A stretch of DNA of 64,000 bases, taken from an uncultured Myxococcales bacterium (GTDB lineage Bacteria > Myxococcota > Myxococcia > Myxococcales > Myxococcaceae). The translations under genes were made by a program, and so were the position numbers. Of the stretch, positions 7,701-16,229 are shown piece by piece. The stretch lies in the NCBI GenBank assembly GCA_937980205.1, contig CALJKW010000069.1, positions 62,001 through 126,000 on the forward strand. Direction: 5' to 3'. Position 1 is the stretch's first letter, and every line of letters begins with the position of its first letter. The notes beneath the pieces are model-generated. The model saw nothing but the letters and a program-made list of their open reading frames with translations, was not told the DNA's origin and did not search any database.

Positions 7701-10700
7701 GGTCCGGGGCTGCTTGCCCTGGTCGAGCAGGCGCTCGAGCCAGAGGTCGGAGAGCTTCTCGAGCACGCTGTTCGCGCGCAGGCGCGAGTTGAGGTGCGTG
7801 AAGTCGACCCAGTCGAGCGGCTGGTCCTGGTTGAAGCACGAGAAGATGAAGGTCTCGGCGCCCGTCTTCGGGTCGACGTGGCGCTGCAGGCACTGCGCGC
7901 AGATCTCCTTCATCATGCACTGCATCGGCGAGTTGATGCTGCCGATGGCGCAGTGCTCGGCCTTCAGGAACGGCTTCAGCACGCCGTGCCGCGCCTCCTT
8001 CACCGCCTTCATCATGCGGTCCGAGCCGATCGCGATGATGCGGTCGACCTCGTTCATCTGGATCTTCGCGCTGCCCAGCTCGCCCTTCGCGTACGCCACC
8101 ATCGCCTGCACGATGTTGCCGGTGAACGACAGGTCCTGCGGGCGCCGCGCCTTGATCGGCTCGCCCGAGTCGACCGACCAGATCACCTGATCCGTGCCGG
8201 CCTCGACCTCGTCCATCTTGTAGCTGTCGCTCTTCTTCCGGTACCCGGCGAAGTACAGCACGCGGCAGCCGGCCGCCTTCAGCGCCTGGCCGATCGAGAA
8301 CAGCACCGCGTTGCCGAGGCCGCCGCCCGCGAGCAGCACGGTCTCTCCCTTCGGGATCTCCGTCGGAGTCCCCGTGGGGCCCATCAGCACGATCGGCTCG
8401 CCCTTCTCGAGGAACGCGCAGAGCCGCGAGGAGCCGCCCATCTCGAGCACGATCGTGCTCATCAGGCCCTTCTCCTTGTCGACCCACGCGCCGGTCAGCG
8501 CGAGGCCCTCCATCGTGAGCTTCGTGCCCTCGACGAGCTTCGCGCGGCGCTCGTAGTTCTGCAGGCGGTAGAACTGGCCGGGGTTGAAGTTCCGCGCCGC
8601 GTACGGCGCCTTCACGATCACCTCGACGATCGTCGGCGTGAGGCGGTTGACCGCCTCGACCGTGGCGAGGAACGCGGAATCGAGCCGCGTGAACAGCTCG
8701 TCGCGCTGCGCGTCGCGCTTGGGCTGGTCCTCGCGCTTCTGCGCCGCGATCTCGCGAGCGAACAGCCGCGACACCTCGGGGTAGCCGTCCTTCGCCGACG
8801 CCATCGCCTTCACGACGTTGCCCGCGTACACGGGGTGGTTGTCGCCGTAGAACGAGACGAAGCGGCCGTCCTTGTTGTACGAGGTGAAGAAGCCGGAGTC
8901 GCGGCCGATGTCCTCGTGCTCCTCGGCGAGCTGCAGCTCGAAGCCGCCGTTGCCGGTCTCCACCAGCTTGTAGCCCTTGAAGTACGAGCCGTCGGCGTCG
9001 AGCTCGAAGGTGCCGGGCATCTCGCGCTCGTAGGTGACGTTCGGCGAGGTGCCGGCGGCGACGCACACGGTCTTCGCGGGCAGCTCGTAGAACTCGCCGC
9101 TGCCGCGCAGCTTGCCGTCGACGATCTTCATGCGCTCGAGCTTGAGCGCCTTCACCGCGCCGTGCTCGTCGGCAACCGCCTCGACCGGAGACACGTGCTC
9201 GATGAAGCGGATGCCCTCTTCGAGCGCCTTCGCGACCTCCTCGTGGTTCAACCGGTACGCCGGAGACTCTTTCAGCGAGCGCCGGTAGCAGAGCGAGACG
9301 CCGCCCCACTTGCGGACGAGCTTCACGAAGTCGGGCTCTTCTCCGAACATCGCGGCGCGGTTGCGCTCGGCGCGGACGGCTTTGCCGTGCTCGAGGAAGG
9401 TCTCGTAGATGCCGCGCTCGTCGCCTTCCATCTTCGCCAGCAGCTTCGCCTCGCCGTGCATGGCGACGAGGGCCTCGTGACGCGCGAGCACCTTCTCGAC
9501 CTGCACCGGGTAGTAGGCCATCAGCTCGGTGGCGGTGTCGACGCCGGTGAGGCCGCCGCCGATGACGATGGCGGGCAGCTGGACCTGCAGGTTGGCGAGC
9601 GAGTCGCGCTTGAAGGCTCCGGTGAGCTGCAGCGCCATGAGGAAGTCCGACGCCGCGCGGATGCCGCGGATCAGGTTGTTCTTCATGTTGACGATGGTCG
9701 GCTTGCCGGCGCCGGCGGCGATGGCGATGTGATCGAAGCCGAGCTTCCAGGCGTCGTTCACGTCGATGGTGCCGCCGAAGCGGATGCCGCTGTAGACGCG
9801 CAGGTTCTCGCGGCGGGCGAGCGTGAGGTGAATGAGCGTGAGGAACGTCTTGTCCCAGCGAACGGTGATGCCGTACTCGGAGACGCCGCCGAAGCCGGCG
9901 AGCACGCGCTCGTCGAGCTCGGTGGCGAGCTGCTTCCAGTCGCGCAGCGGGCGCATCGGCTGGCCGTTGCGGCCGAGCAGCTCGTCGGAGAAGTGCTCGA
10001 TCTTGAGGCCGTCGACGCCCGCGACCGCGAAGCCCTCGTTGAGCAGGTAGTGCGCGAGCGTGTAGCCGGCCGGGCCCATGCCGACGACCATCACGTTCTT
10101 GCCGTTGTACGGAGCGGCGAACGGCCGGCGGATGTTGAGCGGGTTCCAGCGGGTGAAGAGGCCGTAGATCTCGAAGCCGTACGGGAGATTCAGCACGTCG
10201 GTGAGCACCGACGTCTCGATCTGCGGAATGTCGACCGGCTCCTGCTTCTGGTAGATGCAGGCCTTCATGCAGTCGTTGCAGATGCGGTGACCGGTCCCGG
10301 CGCACATCGGGTTGTCGAGGATGATCATCGCCAGCGCGCCGAGCGAGTCGCCGCGTGACTTGAGCAGGTGCATCTCGGAGATGTGCTCTTCGAGGGGGCA
10401 GCCGGTGAGCGGGATGCCGAGCGCGTTCTTCTTGTAGGTGTGGCCGGCGGTCTTCGCGTCCTTCTCCTTGAAGCCCTTGCTGCACGAGTCTTTCTCGCGC
10501 TCGTGGCAGATGACGCAGTACTCGGTGTGACCCATCACGAAGCGGGTCGAGCCGCGGCGGTCGGTGAGCTTGAAGCCGTCGCGCTTGCGCAGGTGCTCGT
10601 CGGGGCCCTCCCAGGCCTCGGGGATGGTCGGGTCGGCGGCTTTGAGCTGCACGAGGTGCTCGAAGTCGAGCGGCTTGGGCTGCTCGATGGTGCTCCAGCC

Positions 10701-11369
10701 GTGGAAGGCGTGGGTGAACTTCGCGCGCGCGTAGGTCCAGCGATCGGCGAGCGCGAGCAGGCCGCGGATGCCGTCGAGCTCGGAGCCGGCGAGCGTGGAG
10801 CCGTAGACGTCTGCTTTCGTCTTCAGCGCGGTGGAGATCTTCGTCCAGCGGTCGCGCTGCTCCTGCGTCGGCCCCTCGGGCGAGGCGTAGGCCTTCTCGA
10901 GGTGCATCAGCGTGAGGACGCTCTCGGCGAGGGCCTTCTCGGGATCGGCGCCGTCGTTGGGGAAGGCGAGGGCGAAGACGCCCTGCATGCGGCGGTCGAG
11001 CTCGGGGAGCTCGGCGGCGGTCGGGCGATCGGCGGCGCCCTTCTTGAACACGCGGCGGGTGATGAACTCGCGCTTGAACTCGAAGAGCGAGAGCTCGCCG
11101 GTGAGCTTGCTCGCCAGCGCCTTCTTCTCGGCGTCGATCTGGAAGAGGCGGCCGACGAAGCGCGACACGTGCTCGGCCATGCGGACGAGCAGGTCCGACT
11201 GCTTGGGGGCCGGCAGGCTGGTGGGGTTCGCGCGATAGGCGGCGAAGTCCTTCGCGAGCGCGGGGTCGTCCTTCTCGACCTGGGCGAGGAAGGTGTTGTG
11301 GAGCCTCTCCAGACCGGCGGGGGCGTAGAGATCTTCGAAGCTGAAACCGTCGATTCCGAGCGTCAACAT
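7698..11369 (-). CDS. Large iron-sulfur flavoprotein: GltD-like FAD/NAD(P) oxidoreductase fused to a PyrK/FNR-like domain
   Basis: Predicted 1223-residue oxidoreductase. Residues 1-280 match no family I recognise. Then come the cysteine sets of glutamate synthase small-subunit-like proteins (CVICHEREKDSC about 283-294, GCPLEEH, and CAGTGHRICNDCMKAC about 353-370), which should bind [4Fe-4S] clusters. Two dinucleotide-binding motifs follow: GMGPAG near 424 and GGGLTG near 603. From about 925 there is a ferredoxin-reductase-like part (NPGQFYRL; LLAGGGLGNAVLF) ending in a Cys-rich segment (CAIGS, CMMKEICAQC, about 1139-1160) like PyrK's [2Fe-2S] site. The layout resembles NfnAB in one chain, suggesting electron transfer or bifurcation (inference). 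The ATG at 11369 is 32 bases from the divergent acyltransferase; an upstream extension is low-complexity and rejected. Confidence 0.85.
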   Translation of the reverse strand: MLTLGIDGFSFEDLYAPAGLERLHNTFLAQVEKDDPALAKDFAAYRANPTSLPAPKQSDLLVRMAEHVSRFVGRLFQIDAEKKALASKLTGELSLFEFKREFITRRVFKKGAADRPTAAELPELDRRMQGVFALAFPNDGADPEKALAESVLTLMHLEKAYASPEGPTQEQRDRWTKISTALKTKADVYGSTLAGSELDGIRGLLALADRWTYARAKFTHAFHGWSTIEQPKPLDFEHLVQLKAADPTIPEAWEGPDEHLRKRDGFKLTDRRGSTRFVMGHTEYCVICHEREKDSCSKGFKEKDAKTAGHTYKKNALGIPLTGCPLEEHISEMHLLKSRGDSLGALAMIILDNPMCAGTGHRICNDCMKACIYQKQEPVDIPQIETSVLTDVLNLPYGFEIYGLFTRWNPLNIRRPFAAPYNGKNVMVVGMGPAGYTLAHYLLNEGFAVAGVDGLKIEHFSDELLGRNGQPMRPLRDWKQLATELDERVLAGFGGVSEYGITVRWDKTFLTLIHLTLARRENLRVYSGIRFGGTIDVNDAWKLGFDHIAIAAGAGKPTIVNMKNNLIRGIRAASDFLMALQLTGAFKRDSLANLQVQLPAIVIGGGLTGVDTATELMAYYPVQVEKVLARHEALVAMHGEAKLLAKMEGDERGIYETFLEHGKAVRAERNRAAMFGEEPDFVKLVRKWGGVSLCYRRSLKESPAYRLNHEEVAKALEEGIRFIEHVSPVEAVADEHGAVKALKLERMKIVDGKLRGSGEFYELPAKTVCVAAGTSPNVTYEREMPGTFELDADGSYFKGYKLVETGNGGFELQLAEEHEDIGRDSGFFTSYNKDGRFVSFYGDNHPVYAGNVVKAMASAKDGYPEVSRLFAREIAAQKREDQPKRDAQRDELFTRLDSAFLATVEAVNRLTPTIVEVIVKAPYAARNFNPGQFYRLQNYERRAKLVEGTKLTMEGLALTGAWVDKEKGLMSTIVLEMGGSSRLCAFLEKGEPIVLMGPTGTPTEIPKGETVLLAGGGLGNAVLFSIGQALKAAGCRVLYFAGYRKKSDSYKMDEVEAGTDQVIWSVDSGEPIKARRPQDLSFTGNIVQAMVAYAKGELGSAKIQMNEVDRIIAIGSDRMMKAVKEARHGVLKPFLKAEHCAIGSINSPMQCMMKEICAQCLQRHVDPKTGAETFIFSCFNQDQPLDWVDFTHLNSRLRANSVLEKLSDLWLERLLDQGKQPRT

Positions 11370-11387
11370 GCTGACGCTGCGACTAGC

Positions 11388-11393
11388 AGGAGG
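11388..11393 (+). promoter_or_regulatory. Strong Shine-Dalgarno fixing the PlsC-like start
   Basis: The sequence CAGGAGG ends eight to nine bases before the ATG at 11402 and is the clearest ribosome-binding site in this part of the window. It lies within the 32-base gap between two divergent start codons, so any promoter for either gene must overlap the opposite coding sequence. Confidence 0.6.
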
Positions 11394-11401
11394 CCGAGGA
11401 C

Positions 11402-12133
11402 ATGTCACTGGCACCCCCACCGTGGAGAGCGCTCGGGCAGTGGGCCTTTGCCGGGGCGTCCGCGGCGGCCTTCCTGGGGCCGGCGACGGCGCTCGGGCAG
11501 GTGTCACCGATGACCTCGCTTCGGCTGCTGCGGCGGTGGGCGCGGCTGCAGCTCTCACAGCTCGGCATCACGGTGAGCGTCGACGATCGCAGCGGCTACG
11601 ACGGCCGGCGTGGCGTGCTGCTCGTCGACCTGCACCAGCAGACGCTGCTGTCGACGCTCATCTACCCGACGGTGTGCCCGTACCCGGCGTCGCTCATCGT
11701 GAACGTCGAGTACGCGGCGCTGCCGCTGGTCGGGTGGCTGATGCTGTCGCTCGGCTCGGTGCCGATCGTGCGGCAGCACCCCGAGCAGGCGAAGGCGGCG
11801 ATGGCGTCGGTGGTCGCGCGGCTGCGCGCCGGCGAGATCTTCGGGATGTCGATCGAGGGGCAGCGGTCCCGTGACGGAGGGCTGTCGCCGTACAAGAAGG
11901 GCGCCGCCGTGCTCGCCATCGAGGCGCAGGTCGACATCATCCCGTTCATGAGCTTCGGCGAGTGGGCGCTGTGGCCGCGGGGCGAATGGCGCGTGCGGCC
12001 CGGACACGTGCACTGCGTGGTGTACCCGCCGGTGTCGACGAAGGGCCTGACGTACGCCGACCGCGATGCGCTCGTGGCGAGGCTGCGCGCGCTGGCGGAG
12101 CGCGAGCTCGCGGCGCGCGCTACACCGACATGA
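11402..12133 (+). CDS. PlsC-like glycerolipid acyltransferase homologue with altered catalytic motif
   Basis: Predicted 243 residues with an N-terminal hydrophobic segment (about 11-35) and the fold of 1-acyl-glycerol-3-phosphate acyltransferases. The second family motif is recognisable as IEGQRSR (151-157; normally EGTRSR). The catalytic HX4D motif is not intact: His78 is followed by QQTLL, placing Leu83 where Asp is expected. It may therefore be inactive or use another acidic residue. The likely site of action is the inner membrane. The gene has a strong ribosome-binding site and is divergent from the flavoprotein gene. Its last 14 bases overlap a small convergent reading frame. Confidence 0.75.
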   Translation: MSLAPPPWRALGQWAFAGASAAAFLGPATALGQVSPMTSLRLLRRWARLQLSQLGITVSVDDRSGYDGRRGVLLVDLHQQTLLSTLIYPTVCPYPASLIVNVEYAALPLVGWLMLSLGSVPIVRQHPEQAKAAMASVVARLRAGEIFGMSIEGQRSRDGGLSPYKKGAAVLAIEAQVDIIPFMSFGEWALWPRGEWRVRPGHVHCVVYPPVSTKGLTYADRDALVARLRALAERELAARATPT

Positions 12134-12275
12134 TCGCGAACAGGCGGTGCACGACGCCGAAGAAGCCCTGCGCGCACCAGAGCACGCCGACGGTGAGGCC
12201 GGCGGCGACGCACGCTACGACGAGCATCCAGCGTCTTCGCGTGGTCGCTGCACCTGCTTCGGGAGGTGCCGGCAC
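12120..12275 (-). CDS. Candidate small single-pass membrane protein
   Basis: An open frame of 51 codons from GTG (or 35 from the ATG at 12227) lies between the convergent acyltransferase and the upstream GT-C-like gene. It encodes Arg-Arg-Arg-Trp followed by a hydrophobic stretch (MLVVACVAAGLTVGVLW and onward) and a short tail. From the internal ATG on, nearly every codon ends in G or C, as in true genes here, whereas the first 15 codons do not, so the ATG may be the real start. It lies 19 bases downstream of the GT-C-like gene's stop and could be its operon partner. No ribosome-binding site is obvious. Function unknown. Confidence 0.4.
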   Translation of the reverse strand: MPAPPEAGAATTRRRWMLVVACVAAGLTVGVLWCAQGFFGVVHRLFAIMSV

Positions 12276-12294
12276 GAAGAGAGCTTCGCCGAGG

Positions 12295-13722
12295 TCAGGT
12301 CGCCGCCACTACCGGCACCCGCAGCACTTCGACCCTCAGCCAGCACCACAGCCCGAGCAGCAGCGCCATGTAGAGCAGCAACGGCGCCTGCGACTCGGGC
12401 TGGTTCAGGTGCCCGTACGCGGTCGCGGCCATGAACGTGTACCGTGGGAAGATGAGCGCGTTGTGGCAGACATAGAACTGCGCCTGCGTCGGCCCGCGGA
12501 CGTCGACCAGCTGCGGACAGTCACGGCCGGGGCTGAAGAACCCGTAGAACGCACCCGGGTCGCGCAGCATCTGCACGTGCGGCAGTGACGCGGCGACCAG
12601 CAGCGCCGCCAACCCGACACCGAGCGCGAGCGGCCTCAGCACCCGCGCCGCGGCGCGCTCGAGCCGCTCACCCTCGAGATCCAGCGCGACGATGAGCAGC
12701 GCCGGCAGCCACGGCAGACACAGCCGCGGGCCCCACGTCCACCATCCGAACGGCGAGAACCACCGCGCGAAGCCGATCGTCAGCACGACGAGCAGCGCCA
12801 GCGGAGCCACCGCCGCCAGGCGCTGCGTTCCCTTGGCCTTCCAGCCTGCGATGCCCAGACCCACGAGCGCCACCGTCAGCAGCGGTGCGTACGGCAGCAG
12901 CCCTCCGTTCGGCGAGAACCAGATGCCCGCCAGGTGAAACAGGTGCTGCGGCAGGCTCGGCACCTGCAGCCCCGGATCCAAGAGGAACGTGTTCGTCCAC
13001 GCGCCGAACCGGTACTGGTTGAACGCCGTGTTCGCCGCCACGCCGAGCCCGGCGCCCACGAACATCGCGGCCAGGTGCTTCGCGTCGTTCTTGAGCCGCG
13101 CTCCCCAGGGGCCGGTCTCGCGGAGCAGCGGCACGACGCCGACGGCGAGCAGGAACGGCGCCGTCGTCTCTTTCGTGACCGCCGCGGCCACCGCCAGCAG
13201 CCCGATCAACACCGCCGACCGTCGCCACAGCGCCGCCACTACGAAAGCGGCGATCAGGAGCCCGCCGGCCGACTCGCCGTACGTCGCGTTGAAGTGCCAG
13301 ATCGCGAAGCTCGAGATCACCGCGAGCAGAAAGAACACCGCGGCGCCGCGGCGCCCGCGCCACCACAGAAAGCCCGCTCCGAGCAGCAGCGTCGCGACGA
13401 ACGAGATCGCCGAGACGAGGCTGTAGAACTTCATCACTTCCGGCGGCGTCATCGACTGCCGATAGAGCGGTATCGCGATGAGGTACTGCAGCAGGGGAAA
13501 GTGCCAGATGTTCGGGCAGCTCTCGGCGCCTCTCCATAGACACGTCGTCAGCTGATGAGCCCCGCTCACGAGCAGCGTCGTGTCCCCGTCGATGATCGGA
13601 TACGGAAAGAACTTCAGCTTCATCACGGCGATGAAGCCGGTCACGACGACGCTGCCCACGATCAGCGCCCACGGCAGACGTCGCGCGGTGGTCTGGGCTG
13701 TGGCGACGTCCACGCGCTGCAA
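12295..13722 (-). CDS. Polytopic membrane protein, GT-C glycosyltransferase-like
   Basis: Predicted 475 residues with about ten hydrophobic segments. The loop after the first segment contains DGDTTLLVSGAHQL, an acidic first periplasmic loop as in GT-C enzymes (polyprenol-phosphate-mannose mannosyltransferase type), and Trp/Phe-rich loops (FGWWTWGPRLCLPWLP) follow. No precise family is claimed. The start used is TTG at 13722; an in-frame GTG three codons later (13713) is equally likely. It follows the Cys-rich lipoprotein gene by seven bases on the same strand, so they are probably co-transcribed, which hints that the lipoprotein and the glycan enzymes act in the same envelope process. Confidence 0.7.
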   Translation of the reverse strand: MQRVDVATAQTTARRLPWALIVGSVVVTGFIAVMKLKFFPYPIIDGDTTLLVSGAHQLTTCLWRGAESCPNIWHFPLLQYLIAIPLYRQSMTPPEVMKFYSLVSAISFVATLLLGAGFLWWRGRRGAAVFFLLAVISSFAIWHFNATYGESAGGLLIAAFVVAALWRRSAVLIGLLAVAAAVTKETTAPFLLAVGVVPLLRETGPWGARLKNDAKHLAAMFVGAGLGVAANTAFNQYRFGAWTNTFLLDPGLQVPSLPQHLFHLAGIWFSPNGGLLPYAPLLTVALVGLGIAGWKAKGTQRLAAVAPLALLVVLTIGFARWFSPFGWWTWGPRLCLPWLPALLIVALDLEGERLERAAARVLRPLALGVGLAALLVAASLPHVQMLRDPGAFYGFFSPGRDCPQLVDVRGPTQAQFYVCHNALIFPRYTFMAATAYGHLNQPESQAPLLLYMALLLGLWCWLRVEVLRVPVVAAT

Positions 13723-13729
13723 CTACCAG

Positions 13730-16183
13730 CTACGGCTCCGGTACGCGAGGCGTGACTCCTGCCTGCGACCGCACCAGGAACCTCACCGCGTCGTCCCGCG
13801 CGGCCGGGTGCTGGAACACGACGAAGTGCCCGTCATACCCACCGTCCGGGTCGTACTGCCGCATCGCCGCCGTCTTGCCGCCGACGTTGCCCGCCGCGCT
13901 CATCACCGGCATCAGGTCCGTCGCGTCCACCGCCGGCCCTACGAACGTGAGGCCCGCTCCAATCGCGAACACGTTCTGAACGGGCGCCGCGGTGAAGGTG
14001 TCTGCCTTGCCCCAGATCTGCAGCACGTGGCGAGACCGGTTTCTGCCCACGACGACGTTGCGTGCGAAGTTCACCGGGTCGACCGGGTCCGTCCACGTCT
14101 GCAGCAGCGACAGCACCGGGTGAAAGAGCTCGACGTCGGTGGGGGCCTGCTCGCCCAGCGCGATCCACATCGAGTCGGCGATGTTCACCGGCGCCCGCTT
14201 CGACAAGAGCGCGTCGGTCAGCGAGGCCGAAGCGCCGCTCAGCAGCGCTCCGTCCACCGTGCCATCGAAGGCGAGGAACATCGCGCCCTCGGTCGCTCCC
14301 TGGCTGTGGCCCCAGAAGACGAGCCGCGACGTGTCGAGCGGCGGCAGCCCGGCATCGCCTGCGACCTCGAGCCCCTTCGCGAACCGCGCGACGCCGAGCA
14401 GGTCGGCCGCGCCCTGCGCCATCGTGCCGCGCGCGCTCGCCGGGTTCGCGAAGTTGAACACGATGTCGTCGGGAGACACGTCCGTGCGCGCGCCGCGCCG
14501 CGTCCCATGACCGACCTGATCGAACCCGAGCACCGCGTAGCCGCCGGGCAGCGCGCCGCCGTCGGCCAACCCGCCGTCGATCGAGACCGAGGCCAGCGCC
14601 TCGCCGGCTCCATCACCGGCGTGCGCGCGGTACGAGCCGCCCGTGCCGTGCGCGTAGAGCACCAGCGGCCACCCGCCCGCCGGCGCCGCGCCCTTCGGAG
14701 TCGTCAGCGCCGCGCAGACCTGCTCCCGCCGCACCACGCCGGCGTCCGCGCTGATGTTTCCGCCCTCGGCGGGAGTCAGGTACGGGGCCGTGCCCTCCTG
14801 GAAGATGGGCAGCTCGAGCCGCGTGTGCCACTCGTCGAACGCCGCCGGCGCAGAGCACGCCGTCGCGCACGGAGACACCGCGCCGCTGCCGCACTTCACC
14901 CACGGCTCTGCCGGCGGCGCGCCCGCAGCGGCGACGGCGAGATCGAGCGAAGCCATCAGCCGCTGCCCGTCACCGACGGTGAACACGGACGCGACCAGTA
15001 CATCGGACGGAGCAATCGACTGCATCGCCAGGTACGTCCGCAGCGGCGCGTACGCGGGGTACGCCGCGGCGAGCTGCGGGTCGGCGGGCACGCTCGGCCC
15101 GATGAGCGCCTGAAAGTCGCCGGAGGACTGCACGTCGGTGTCGTCGGAGGCCTTGATGCCCCTGAGCAGCACCACCGCGTAGGTGCCGGGGAGCAGCGCG
15201 TCACCGGTGAACGGCCGCACCGCGAACCAGTTGGGACACACGTACCGGTTGCGGCCGCCGCTGAGCTGGTAGAACAGCCCCCGCCGCTGGCCGAAGCGCG
15301 GGCCCGCGGTGAGGTCGACGATGCGCGTCTGCGGGTTCGCGCCGCCCGCGTTGAAACCGGAGAACTTCACCGAGCCGTCGAAGCGGAAGACGACCGTCGG
15401 GTAGTTGCCGAACGGCTCCGTCTTCAGCACGTCGAGGTACCTCCCGAGCGCGTCGAAGCCGAACGGCGGGTTCGGGTCGCGCGGGAAGCGCGAGAAGTCG
15501 AGCGAGCCGTCCGCCGCCCGCGCGGCGTCGTTCGGGAACGGCAGGCGGAAGAAGTCCTGCTTCACCGCCTCGGCGTCGCCGGCGCGCGGAATCGAGAACA
15601 GCGCGGTGACTCCGGTGGTCTTCGGAGCCGGGCACGACGCGCCCTGCCACTGCAGCGTCGGAGAGGGGATGAACGGCGGGTAGCCGTTCGGCGCCATCGT
15701 CGCCGTCACCGGCACGAACGCGCACTTGCCGGCCTGGCAGAACAACCCCTGCGCACACTCGCGCGCAGCGGTGCAGTCGCGGCCGACGTCGCGCTGGCCG
15801 CCGTCGACGCAGCGCGGGAAGAGCGACTGGCCGTCGAAGCTGCACTTGAGGCCCGCGGCGCACTGCCCGTCACCCTGGCACGCGCTGCCCTTCGGCAGCG
15901 TGCCGGCGGCGGCGCACACGCCCTTCGGCCCGTTCGGAGCGCAGTGCCCGCTCTGGCACTCGGCTCCGATGGTGCAGGGCGAGCCGTTCTCGATGCTCAT
16001 GCCTCCTACGCAGGTCTTGCTCGTCGCGTCGCAGCTGAGCCCCGCGCGGCAGCGCTCGAAGTCGGTGCAGGCGTCGCCGAGCCCGCCTCCGGGCTTCGTT
16101 CCTCCTCCCGGCGGAATGTTCTCGCTGCACGACGTCAGAAACAGCAGCACCACGGCGGTGAGGCGGACGGGCGGGTTCCGCAT
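13730..16183 (-). CDS. Lipoprotein with Cys-rich N-terminal repeats and alpha/beta-hydrolase domain
   Basis: Predicted 817 residues. MRNPPVRLTAVVLLFLTSC gives a signal peptide and lipobox (LTSC). Residues about 25-155 are a run of short cysteine motifs spaced like Dickkopf/EGF-like modules (for example ACTDFERCRAGLSCD), common in myxobacterial surface lipoproteins. A beta-rich middle leads to an alpha/beta-hydrolase domain with the nucleophile elbow WGHSQGA (Ser627) and an oxyanion-region motif YAHGTGGS. The candidate final His lies in DGHFVVFQHP near the end. Likely a surface-anchored esterase or lipase of unknown substrate. Same strand as, and just upstream of, the GT-C-like gene. Divergent from a second GT-C-like gene; an ATG on that strand would share this start's CATG. 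Confidence 0.8.
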   Translation of the reverse strand: MRNPPVRLTAVVLLFLTSCSENIPPGGGTKPGGGLGDACTDFERCRAGLSCDATSKTCVGGMSIENGSPCTIGAECQSGHCAPNGPKGVCAAAGTLPKGSACQGDGQCAAGLKCSFDGQSLFPRCVDGGQRDVGRDCTAARECAQGLFCQAGKCAFVPVTATMAPNGYPPFIPSPTLQWQGASCPAPKTTGVTALFSIPRAGDAEAVKQDFFRLPFPNDAARAADGSLDFSRFPRDPNPPFGFDALGRYLDVLKTEPFGNYPTVVFRFDGSVKFSGFNAGGANPQTRIVDLTAGPRFGQRRGLFYQLSGGRNRYVCPNWFAVRPFTGDALLPGTYAVVLLRGIKASDDTDVQSSGDFQALIGPSVPADPQLAAAYPAYAPLRTYLAMQSIAPSDVLVASVFTVGDGQRLMASLDLAVAAAGAPPAEPWVKCGSGAVSPCATACSAPAAFDEWHTRLELPIFQEGTAPYLTPAEGGNISADAGVVRREQVCAALTTPKGAAPAGGWPLVLYAHGTGGSYRAHAGDGAGEALASVSIDGGLADGGALPGGYAVLGFDQVGHGTRRGARTDVSPDDIVFNFANPASARGTMAQGAADLLGVARFAKGLEVAGDAGLPPLDTSRLVFWGHSQGATEGAMFLAFDGTVDGALLSGASASLTDALLSKRAPVNIADSMWIALGEQAPTDVELFHPVLSLLQTWTDPVDPVNFARNVVVGRNRSRHVLQIWGKADTFTAAPVQNVFAIGAGLTFVGPAVDATDLMPVMSAAGNVGGKTAAMRQYDPDGGYDGHFVVFQHPAARDDAVRFLVRSQAGVTPRVPEP

Positions 16184-16229
16184 GGGCCGCGAGTTTACTT
16201 CATGGGCGCCTGTGCTACTGCGCGGGCCC

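Noticed and set aside
7317..10358. A 1013-codon open frame on + across the flavoprotein gene
   Set aside because: It is opposite a gene with intact catalytic motifs, its peptide is Arg/Ala/Val/Glu-rich without domains, and such shadow frames are common at this GC content.
16181..16183. Divergent start codons sharing CATG between the lipoprotein and the 16230 gene
   Set aside because: The plus-strand ATG at 16182 is in frame, but the codons between it and 16230 have A/T third positions, so a later GTG is more likely.
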